Source: Chloroflexota bacterium (GTDB lineage: Bacteria; Chloroflexota; Anaerolineae; UBA4142). From it: a DNA stretch of 64,000 nucleotides. Where the stretch lies: contig JACQYF010000061.1 in NCBI GenBank assembly GCA_016208315.1, positions 42,684-106,683 on the forward strand. The letters are read 5' to 3'. The notes beneath the pieces are model-generated. The model saw nothing but the letters and a program-made list of their open reading frames with translations, ran no database searches and was not told where the DNA came from. Positions 57,625-64,000 of this stretch are shown one piece after another; positions within the stretch are counted from its first letter, which is position 1; each line of letters begins with the position of its first letter. Made by a program: the position numbers and the translations under genes.

Positions 57625-58878
57625 CTATCTTCCACCTAACAATGTGCGAATGACTTCGAGGCAACCACCGGGCTGAGTAGGCGGCTGAGGGGTTGATGGT
57701 GGCGTCGGGGTGGGCGTTTCGCCTAACGCGCTCTGGTAAGCCGCAAACAAATCGGCGCGCCCCTTGCCCTGGGTGTTCGGGTCGAGTCCCAAATTCCGGG
57801 CCGTATTCATAAAGAGGTCTTTGACCTGTTGGGGAGATAGACCCGGCTGGGCCTGTAAAATCAACGCGCACGCGCCCGCCGCGTGCGGCGTCGCCATCGA
57901 AGTCCCCGATGCGCTCGTATAAAGCGCGTTCATCGGACTGCCCATGCTCGTTCCCGACGCGCGGCACGCGACAATATTCACGCCGGGAAAACAGACGTCC
58001 GGCTTGACGCGCCCGTCGGCGGTTGGGCCGCGCGAAGAAAACGATGCGACTTGGTCTTCTTTGTCCGTCGCGCCGATGGAAATCACCGTCTTGGCGCAGC
58101 CGGGCGATCCAACGGTCGAAGGTCCGGGGCCCGCGTTTCCCGCGGCCACGCACAACACGATGCCGCGCGCCACGGCCGCATCGCACGTGACCGATAGGGC
58201 ATCGGTGCCATCACACGCCTCGTCGCTGCCCAACGACATGTTGACGACGTGAACGCCTTGTTGGACGGCCCATTCGATGCCGGCCATCACCCAACTGGTG
58301 CTGCCCGAGCCGTTGCCGGCCAAGACTTTGGCCGCGTAAAACGTGCATTCCGGCGCGACGCCTTTGAACCGGCCGTCGCTACCCGCCCCCGAACCGCCGA
58401 CGATGCCGGCCACGTGCGTCCCGTGCCCGTGATTATCGGCAGGGCCTTCGCCGGTGAAATCCTTCATCTGCGCGATCCGGTTCGCAAAGTCGGGATGATT
58501 GGGGTCTATGCCCGTGTCCACGATGGCGACCTTCATGCCCTGCCCGCGAAGGTTGTGCTCCCAGACTTGGGGCGTGCCCATAAGGGGCACCGATTGCTCG
58601 AGCAGAGTATGGACAGGTTCGTCGTACCAGATCACCTCGACGTCGTCGCGCTCGCTCAAGCGGTCAATCCCGTCCGGCGTCGCCGTGTGAGCCGAGGCCG
58701 GAATCAGGCGATAGGAATGCGCCGTCGCCGTAACTCCTTCGACGGCGGCCGCGACGCCCAGAGTCCCGGCGCGATACTTGACGATGATCGGCAACTGCGG
58801 CGGTTCGCCGGTCGCGGTGAGCGCGCGCAATTGCGCACGTCCGGCCAGGTTTGGATGGATCTTTGATGGGTCCGGCAT
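57625..58878 (-). CDS. Subtilisin-like S8 serine peptidase
   Basis: A 417-residue protease. Catalytic Asp in VAIVDTGIDPNHPDF, His in DNHGHGTHVAGIVGG, oxyanion Asn in VAAGNAGPG, Ser in ASGTSMATPHAAG. The N-terminal about 95 residues are propeptide-like (PIIVKYRAGTLGVAAAVEG...DDVEVIWYDEPVHTLL). No signal peptide is visible, so it may be cytoplasmic or exported without a cleaved signal. A Pro/Thr linker and a short Cys-containing tail end the protein. It follows a separate propeptide-like gene by 26 bp; GGAGGAA precedes the ATG. Confidence 0.94.
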   Translation of the reverse strand: MPDPSKIHPNLAGRAQLRALTATGEPPQLPIIVKYRAGTLGVAAAVEGVTATAHSYRLIPASAHTATPDGIDRLSERDDVEVIWYDEPVHTLLEQSVPLMGTPQVWEHNLRGQGMKVAIVDTGIDPNHPDFANRIAQMKDFTGEGPADNHGHGTHVAGIVGGSGAGSDGRFKGVAPECTFYAAKVLAGNGSGSTSWVMAGIEWAVQQGVHVVNMSLGSDEACDGTDALSVTCDAAVARGIVLCVAAGNAGPGPSTVGSPGCAKTVISIGATDKEDQVASFSSRGPTADGRVKPDVCFPGVNIVACRASGTSMGSPMNALYTSASGTSMATPHAAGACALILQAQPGLSPQQVKDLFMNTARNLGLDPNTQGKGRADLFAAYQSALGETPTPTPPSTPQPPTQPGGCLEVIRTLLGGR

Positions 58879-58904
58879 TGCAATTCCTCCATGGGGTCAA
58901 TCAA

Positions 58905-59159
58905 CTACATGGTATGGACGGGTTTATCTTCTTCGATGGCGAGCACCCAGTTCTTATTCGCGAGCGCGAGGGAAGCCGACGCTGGCCCTTTAATCGCCAC
59001 GGACGGAGTCAGCGAAAACGTGCGACGCACAATCCAACCCAGCGATTCGAGTTCATGGACATGCGCCGACGGATCGTCCTTGACACGGACGATCAAATCC
59101 ACGGGCGCATTCGGGGCGTGCTCTACTTTCGCTGCCAATTCGGGAGGGAGACTAACCAC
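58905..59159 (-). CDS. Stand-alone S8 propeptide/I9-like protein
   Basis: An 84-residue protein that resembles only the propeptide part of an S8 protease: VDLIVRVKDDPSAHVHELESLGWIVRRTFSLTPSVAIKGPASASLALANKNWVLAIEEDKPVHTM, with the same DEPVHT/DKPVHT ending as the neighbour's propeptide. Such domains fold the protease and inhibit it. The GTG start at 59159 has GAGGTG nearby, and the promoter at 59189-59217 fits. Family call is by pattern and by its position just before the protease. Confidence 0.75.
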   Translation of the reverse strand: MVSLPPELAAKVEHAPNAPVDLIVRVKDDPSAHVHELESLGWIVRRTFSLTPSVAIKGPASASLALANKNWVLAIEEDKPVHTM

Positions 59160-59188
59160 TCTTCACCTCTTTCTAGTGGCACGGCAAT

Positions 59189-59217
59189 ATCTTAGCATAG
59201 AATCGTCGCCAACGCAA
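59189..59217 (-). promoter_or_regulatory. Promoter of the propeptide-protease operon
   Basis: Minus strand: TTGCGT (59212-59217), 17 bp, TAAGAT (59189-59194), about 30 bp before the GTG start. Confidence 0.55.
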
Positions 59218-59236
59218 TAGCAGACGTGCCCGAAAT

Positions 59237-59265
59237 TTGCCAAGATTTTGCCTCCATCGTATAAT
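59237..59265 (+). promoter_or_regulatory. Promoter of the lipoprotein-GT39 genes
   Basis: TTGCCA (59237-59242), 17 bp, TATAAT (59260-59265); the start site would be near 59272, 24 bp before the TTG start codon. It is back to back with the protease promoter. Confidence 0.78.
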
Positions 59266-59295
59266 GCCGCCGAGCTTTCGAAAGGAGTTGACTCG

Positions 59296-59976
59296 TTGAA
59301 CAAAAATCGCGCCACCTACGTGTTGGGCGCGTTGGTCGTCGTGGCGGCGCTGCTGGCATGCGATGCCGGAACGTTCGCGGCGTTCGCCAATGCGACCGCT
59401 ACGCCGACTAGAACGCCGCGCCCCACTTTTACGCCGCGCCCCACTTTTACCGCCACGCCCGCCGACTCCCCAACTCCCGCGGACACCGCTACACCCGTTG
59501 CTACTGTTACGCCGACCAAGCGGCCGGCTGTGGTTGCTACCGCACGACCGCCGACAGCCAAGCCCGTCGTTCAGCCGCCCGCCGCGCCATCCTTCCCGGT
59601 CGTGCTTGCGAACGCGTTCTTCTGCCCACAGCCGCCAACCGCGCCCTACTGGAAGCTTACCGCGCGCTTTAATCCCGCGAATTCGAACGCATGGCTCGGC
59701 GGCTACGTCATGGGCGTATTTGGATCCGATGGCGCATTCCTCAAGGCGTCTGAGCCGTCCATGGAAAACGATTTTACCGAAACCTTGGACGGAAATTGCC
59801 AAGTGTCTAGCCGGTACCGGTCCAACGCCGAGGTTGATGTAACTGAACTCCGTGGGCAACTGCCGCTCATCGTTCGTGTCATACGATCAAAAACGGATCG
59901 CACCGCGCTCTCGGCCGATTTTCGGGCCGATTTTCCGCAACCCGGTAATTACTATTTCCAATATAATCCACGGTAA
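59296..59976 (+). CDS. Hypothetical lipoprotein with Thr/Pro-rich linker
   Basis: A 226-residue exported lipoprotein. It uses a TTG start with AAGGAG 8 bp upstream; residues 5-22 are a signal peptide ending at the lipobox ALLAC. Residues 25-100 are a TPT/TPRPTF repeat linker, then a compact beta-rich domain (PYWKLTARFNPANSNAWLGGYVMGVFGSDGAFL, LIVRVIRSKTDRTALSADF). No family recognised. It is 10 bp upstream of the GT39 gene and probably co-transcribed with it. Confidence 0.75.
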   Translation: MNKNRATYVLGALVVVAALLACDAGTFAAFANATATPTRTPRPTFTPRPTFTATPADSPTPADTATPVATVTPTKRPAVVATARPPTAKPVVQPPAAPSFPVVLANAFFCPQPPTAPYWKLTARFNPANSNAWLGGYVMGVFGSDGAFLKASEPSMENDFTETLDGNCQVSSRYRSNAEVDVTELRGQLPLIVRVIRSKTDRTALSADFRADFPQPGNYYFQYNPR

Positions 59977-59986
59977 CACTGAAGGA

Positions 59987-62707
59987 ATGCTTGCATTCAC
60001 GACCAAGCCGAGCCAGTCACTCGGCTCTTTTTCTGTCCGCCATGCGCTGCCGATCATCGCGATCACGCTCGCCGGTCTGTGGCTGCGCGTGCTACGCTTG
60101 GAATTTCAGCCGCTCTGGTGGGATGAGGGCTATAGTGTCTTTTTCGCCACGCGCGATTTTGCGACGATGCTCGAGCGCACGGCGATAGACATTCATCCGC
60201 CGCTCTACTATGCCTTGCTCCAAGTGTGGATGTTCTTTCTCGGCCAAGGCGCAATCGCGGCGCGATGGTTCTCCGTGTTCATCGGCGTCGCGACGATTCC
60301 ACTCATGTATGCGCTCGCGCGCCAGCTCTTTCCCAACACGCGCGTCCCGCTCCTAGCAACGCTGCTCCTCGCGCTCTCGCCGCTGCACATCTACTATTCG
60401 CAAGAAGTCCGCATGTACGGGCTGGTCACATTCCTTGGGCTTGCATCCGTTTATCTGTTCATCCGATTGCTTGACAACCTGTCATTGCGAGGAGCGACCC
60501 TCTACATCCTCGTCACCACCGCCGCGCTCTACACCCAATACTATGCCGCCTTCGTCCTTGCATTCGAGATACTGGTCACGCTAACGATAGTTTTCCGCTC
60601 CCGATCGGCCGCGTTGGCTCATTGGCCCATTGGCTCATTGGCTCATTTGCTCCGCGCTTGGCTCGCCATTGCCCTGCTATATCTGCCCTGGGTAATTTAC
60701 GCCGGCCCCAGACTTTACGATTACGTCACGCGCAAAGTCTCCCACGAGGCATACGCGCCGCTCGATCCGATCACCTTTCTCGCGCAACACCTCGCCGCGT
60801 TCTCCGTCGGCCACCTCACCGCGTGGACATGGCTCGCGTGGGGCAGCGCTGCGCTGGTCGCGCTGGTTGTCTTTGGCGTTGTTGGGAGAGGGAGAGCGGG
60901 AGAGGGGGAGACGGGGAGAATTTTGCACTCCCATACCCCCACACTCCCATACTCGAATCTCCCCCACACTCCCATACTCCCATACTCCACCCTCCTTGTC
61001 TCACTTTACCTCATCGTCCCGCTCGCGCTCGCCTACGCCGTCAACCTCCTCTACCCCTTCCACCCGATTCGGACCGAACGGCTGCTGCTGCTCGCCGCGC
61101 CCGCGTTCTACTTGCTCGCCGCGCGAGGCATCGAATCGCTCTGGAATCGCCGCGCGATCTTGGGCGCAGTGCCCTTGCTGCTGACCGCGATGCTTGCCGG
61201 CGCGTCGCTCTATGATTTCTACAAAATGCCGCGCTATCCCGACGACGACTATCGTCCCCTCATCGCCGATATGCAAAAGCTCTCGCAGCCCGGCGATAAT
61301 TTCCTGGCGATTTATCCATGGCAAATCGGGTATCTCGAATCCTACTATCAAGGCGCGCCGCTGACGGTCGTCGAAGCGCCGAGCGATCGCTGGATCAACA
61401 ACCCGGCGCAAATGCGGCGCGAGGTGGATACGCTGTTGGAGCAGCAGCCGCGCGTCTGGCTGCCTGCGCTCCAAACGCTCGGCCGCATTCTGGAAGACTC
61501 GCTCGACACATATTTGCGACCTCGTGACTATCTCGTGCTCGACACTTGGTTTGGCACGACGCGCCTAGAACTGTTTACGCGCGCGAGCGATCCGCCGCGC
61601 GCGGGTCAGAGTATCGGGCCGCTGGACGGTTGGGGCGTCGCGCCCGAACCCGTGGCCGCCGGGCGCGATGTTCTCCGCGTTTTGCTTGATTGGAACGTCG
61701 CGCCTGTCAACACCAACTTGAGCTTGCGCTTGCTCGACGCCGCGGGCAACCTGTGGGCACAGGATGATCGCGGGATCGAAAAAGGGAGGCAGCGAATTGG
61801 GTTGGCAATTCCCGCCGGCACACCGCCCGGCGAGTATGCGTTACGACTGAGAATCTACCGCTTCGGACTGGAACAGGGATCGGACGAGTATGCGCTTGCG
61901 CTCGTAAATGTCATCGCGCCCGCACAGCCCAACATCGCTGCAATCGCTCGCCGCGTCTCCGCGGACATGGGCAATGGTATCGAACTGGTCGGCTACGAGT
62001 TGAGCGACAAGCCGGACCGCCCCGGCGCGCCGGTAGCCATCACTCTATTCTGGCGCGCCGCGCGGTTAACGACCGCGGATTGGACGGCGACGCTGCGAGT
62101 CCAAGATGCGAGCGGCAAGGTCGTTTTCGAATCACCGCTCTCGCCTGTGTACCCTCGTTCGCGCTGGAAGGCGGGTGAGCTGGTGCGCGATCCACAGACG
62201 TTCACATTGCCCGGCAATTTGGCGGATGGCGAGTACCGTATTGTCATCGGGCACGACAGCATCCGCCGTGAGATCGCGACGATTCAAGTCAAGGGTCGCC
62301 CGCGCTATTTCGGCGCGCCCGCGCCCTCCCACGCATTGAGCGCGCGCGTCGGCGATTTCGCGCGGTTGGTCGGATACGATGTCAACGTCCAGCCGCGAAG
62401 GGTCACGCTTATCCTGTACTGGCAGGCGCTCGCGCCGACGCAAGCGTCGTACAAGGTTTTCGCGCACATCGTTGACGCCGGCGGCGAAATCCGGGCGCAG
62501 AGCGACAAGGTCCCCGGCGATGGGTCGAATCCGACGACAACTTGGGCCGCCGGCGAATACTTGAGCGACCTCTACGAAATTCCGCTCCCCTCGGACCTCC
62601 AAAACGTTCAAATCCGAATTGGAATGTACGATCCCGCGACCGGCGCGCGATTGCCCGTCTTCGATGCCACGGGGCAACTAGTCGGAGATCAGGTTGTCCT
62701 CAAATAA
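59987..62707 (+). CDS. GT39/PMT-type membrane glycosyltransferase with large extracytoplasmic C-terminus
   Basis: A 906-residue polytopic enzyme that uses polyprenyl-phosphate sugars outside the membrane. The GT39 motifs are LWWDEGYSVFFATRDF (acidic loop 1 residue pair) and DIHPPLYYALLQVWMFFLG, then LSPLHIYYSQEVRMYGL. About 11 helices end near residue 415; the rest is extracytoplasmic, with two beta-sandwich repeats (GYELSDKPDRPGAPVAITLFWRA and GYDVNVQPRRVTLILYWQA). Residues about 299-335 come from a low-complexity repeat. Start at 59987 directly abuts GAAGGA, so it is not ideal. Substrate and acceptor unknown. Confidence 0.9.
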   Translation: MLAFTTKPSQSLGSFSVRHALPIIAITLAGLWLRVLRLEFQPLWWDEGYSVFFATRDFATMLERTAIDIHPPLYYALLQVWMFFLGQGAIAARWFSVFIGVATIPLMYALARQLFPNTRVPLLATLLLALSPLHIYYSQEVRMYGLVTFLGLASVYLFIRLLDNLSLRGATLYILVTTAALYTQYYAAFVLAFEILVTLTIVFRSRSAALAHWPIGSLAHLLRAWLAIALLYLPWVIYAGPRLYDYVTRKVSHEAYAPLDPITFLAQHLAAFSVGHLTAWTWLAWGSAALVALVVFGVVGRGRAGEGETGRILHSHTPTLPYSNLPHTPILPYSTLLVSLYLIVPLALAYAVNLLYPFHPIRTERLLLLAAPAFYLLAARGIESLWNRRAILGAVPLLLTAMLAGASLYDFYKMPRYPDDDYRPLIADMQKLSQPGDNFLAIYPWQIGYLESYYQGAPLTVVEAPSDRWINNPAQMRREVDTLLEQQPRVWLPALQTLGRILEDSLDTYLRPRDYLVLDTWFGTTRLELFTRASDPPRAGQSIGPLDGWGVAPEPVAAGRDVLRVLLDWNVAPVNTNLSLRLLDAAGNLWAQDDRGIEKGRQRIGLAIPAGTPPGEYALRLRIYRFGLEQGSDEYALALVNVIAPAQPNIAAIARRVSADMGNGIELVGYELSDKPDRPGAPVAITLFWRAARLTTADWTATLRVQDASGKVVFESPLSPVYPRSRWKAGELVRDPQTFTLPGNLADGEYRIVIGHDSIRREIATIQVKGRPRYFGAPAPSHALSARVGDFARLVGYDVNVQPRRVTLILYWQALAPTQASYKVFAHIVDAGGEIRAQSDKVPGDGSNPTTTWAAGEYLSDLYEIPLPSDLQNVQIRIGMYDPATGARLPVFDATGQLVGDQVVLK
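60480..60499. repeat. Fragment of the CATTGCGAG repeat in the GT39 gene
   Basis: TGTCATTGCGAGGAGCGA matches the outer arm of the 19659 copy and is read in frame as part of a hydrophilic loop (NLSLRGAT). Confidence 0.6.
60614..60648. repeat. TTGGCTCATTGGC/CCATTGGC tandem in the GT39 gene
   Basis: Three to four imperfect copies of TGGCTCAT/TGGCCCAT, read in frame as LAHWPIGSLAHLL between helices. Confidence 0.65.
60881..60990. repeat. Low-complexity GGGAGA / CTCCCATA insert in the GT39 gene
   Basis: A purine-rich part (GGGAGAGGGAGAGCGGG) followed by pyrimidine-rich CTCCCATAC units, in frame, encoding GRGRAGEGETGR then THTPILPYS-type repeats between membrane helices. Confidence 0.75.
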
Positions 62708-62734
62708 ACAAAGAGGTGGCAGGGAAAGTATCAA

Positions 62735-62789
62735 ACCACCCAACCACCCAACCACATAACCACCTAACCATCTAGCCACCCAACCACCT
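62735..62789. repeat. AACCACCC tandem array between convergent genes
   Basis: Six to seven imperfect copies of an 8-9 base unit (AACCACCC, AACCACAT, AACCACCT) fill the gap between the GT39 and thiolase stop codons. No terminator hairpin is seen. Confidence 0.75.
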
Positions 62790-62790
62790 G

Positions 62791-63978
62791 TTACAGCGCC
62801 TCAACCACCGCGGCGATCCCCTGCCCGCCGCCGATGCACATCGAAGCGATGCCGTAGCGCTTGCCACGCCGCCGCAACTCGTACAACAGCGTCAGCGTGA
62901 GCCGCGCGCCGGTCGCGCCCAGCGGATGCCCAATCGCAATCGCGCCGCCGTTGACATTGAAACGCTCCATGCCAACTTCCAACTCTTTGCAGACCGCGAG
63001 CGCCTGCGCGGCAAAGGCCTCGTTCACCTCGATCAAGTCCATATCGCGCAGCGCCAGTCCCGCCTTTTTCAGCGCGATCCGAATCGCCGGCGCCGGCCCA
63101 ATGCCCATCACGCTCGGTTCGACACCTGCCGTGCCCCACGACAGCAACCGTCCGAGTGGTTTCAGCCCGCGCGCCTTGGCCTGATCCATCGTGGTAACAA
63201 CCACTGCCGCCGCGCCATCTACGATGCCCGACGCGTTGCCCGCGGTGACGGTGCCCTCCTTCTTGAAACGCGCGGGGAGTTTTGCCAATGCTTCCGGCAT
63301 CGTCTCGGGCCGCATCCCTTCGTCCTTGGCGAACAGTGTGACATTGCCTTTGCGATCCTTGAGCGGCACCGGCACGACCTCATCCTGCATCCGGCCCTTG
63401 TCCCACGCGTCCTTTGCGCGCTGCTGGCTGAGCAGCGCCAAATGGTCTTGTTCCGCGCGCGTCACGCGATACTGCTCGGCGAGATTCTCGGCAGTGATCG
63501 CCATGGGCATTCCCGTGTACGAATCCAACAGTGCGGTCCAGAGCATATCCTCAAACTGCGTCGCCGCCGCAAAACCGATTCCCCACCGCGCACCGCGGAC
63601 GATGTGCGGGGCCTGGCTCATGGATTCCGCGCCGCCGGCCAGAACAAAATCCGCTTCGCCAGTGAGCAGCATCCGCGCGCCCGTTACAATCGCCTCTTGT
63701 CCCGAGCCGCACAGCCGGTTCAGCGTGAGCGCGGGTTTTTCCTTCGGCACACCTGCCTTCAGTCCAACATGCCGCGCCAGGTAAATCGCGTCCCCGCTGG
63801 TTTGGACGACGTTTCCAAAGACCGTGTGATCAATCCACGCGGGATCAACTTGCGCGCGTTCCAGCGCGCCCTTTGCCGCGATCACACCCAAATCGGTCGC
63901 GCTCAAATCCTTCAAGCTTCCGCCGAACGCGCCAAACCCCGTGCGAACGCCTTCCAATAGAACGATCTCAGTCGCCAT
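62791..63978 (-). CDS. Thiolase (acetyl-CoA C-acyltransferase)
   Basis: A 395-residue thiolase that makes or cleaves acetoacetyl-CoA or longer 3-ketoacyl-CoA. Acyl-accepting Cys in LNRLCGSGQEAI near residue 88, GGAESMSQAPH, NEAFAAQ, base His in GGAIAIGHPLGATGARL, second Cys in MCIGGGQGIAA. Complete and normal length. GGAGGAG precedes ATG 63978. Its promoter and any partners (3-hydroxyacyl-CoA dehydrogenase and others) lie beyond the window. Confidence 0.96.
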   Translation of the reverse strand: MATEIVLLEGVRTGFGAFGGSLKDLSATDLGVIAAKGALERAQVDPAWIDHTVFGNVVQTSGDAIYLARHVGLKAGVPKEKPALTLNRLCGSGQEAIVTGARMLLTGEADFVLAGGAESMSQAPHIVRGARWGIGFAAATQFEDMLWTALLDSYTGMPMAITAENLAEQYRVTRAEQDHLALLSQQRAKDAWDKGRMQDEVVPVPLKDRKGNVTLFAKDEGMRPETMPEALAKLPARFKKEGTVTAGNASGIVDGAAAVVVTTMDQAKARGLKPLGRLLSWGTAGVEPSVMGIGPAPAIRIALKKAGLALRDMDLIEVNEAFAAQALAVCKELEVGMERFNVNGGAIAIGHPLGATGARLTLTLLYELRRRGKRYGIASMCIGGGQGIAAVVEAL

Positions 63979-64000
63979 TGACGCTCCTCCTATTTTTATT

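Noticed and set aside
62735..62789. Terminator between the GT39 and thiolase genes
   Set aside because: The region is a tandem of AACCACCC-like units with no self-complementarity or T-tract.

Overview
The window is GC-rich bacterial chromosome with no rRNA, tRNA, CRISPR array or transposase that I could recognise. Several features suggest a Chloroflexota lineage of the Anaerolineae type: an archaeal-type phosphoglycerate mutase, NSAR/OSBS-type menC, lipoproteins with Thr/Pro linkers, and many perfect palindromic interspersed repeats. This is an inference from gene content, not a measured placement.

Layout. (1) 0-5.2 kb: hemE-hemH, then a minus-strand unit apgM-menC-hypothetical behind a near-consensus promoter. 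(2) 5.3-11.5 kb: an envelope-stress (Psp-like) island with a DUF2207 membrane protein, a membrane zinc-ribbon protein, an MntA/HepT toxin-antitoxin pair, a DUF4178 protein, PspA and an SPFH/zinc-ribbon protein, closed by a strong terminator. (3) 11.5-13 kb: a small orphan protein, a glycerophosphodiesterase and a hypothetical gene. (4) 13-34 kb: one plus-strand exopolysaccharide locus preceded by a leader with two terminator-like hairpins. It encodes a tyrosine kinase/chain-length regulator, initiating sugar transferase, two Gfo/Idh dehydrogenases, Wzy- and Wzx-type proteins, an epimerase, three glycosyltransferases (two fused to polysaccharide-deacetylase-like domains), a FemAB-like transferase, a lyase-like secreted protein, an FAD enzyme, an ATP-grasp enzyme and a hexapeptide acetyltransferase. 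Two further lyase-like paralogues follow on the minus strand. (5) 36.4-55.9 kb, all minus strand: a dienelactone-hydrolase-like gene and then an anaerobic respiratory island. The island holds a flavoprotein reductase with a separate tetrahaem lipoprotein; a DmsABC-type molybdoenzyme followed by two paralogous octahaem-type cytochromes, a monohaem FecR-like membrane protein and a NarX/NarL-like pair; and a second kinase/regulator pair with a DmsC homologue between its two genes. (6) 55.9-64 kb: a GNAT enzyme, a stand-alone sugar ABC ATPase, an S8 protease with a separate propeptide-like gene, a lipoprotein, a GT39-type membrane transferase and a thiolase.

How it fits together. The molybdoenzyme, multihaem cytochromes and flavoprotein look like alternative terminal reductases fed from the quinone pool. 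Each molybdoenzyme-type module carries its own sensor kinase and response regulator. The DmsC homologue inside the second sensory operon has no catalytic partner, so it may report quinone redox state. The exopolysaccharide locus looks like a complete Wzx/Wzy pathway with polymer-modifying enzymes.

A second theme is repeat biology. At least ten perfect or near-perfect inverted repeats lie between genes, and several lie inside coding regions and are translated, especially at C-termini. An 18-bp tandem repeat has overwritten the last haem motif of one cytochrome.
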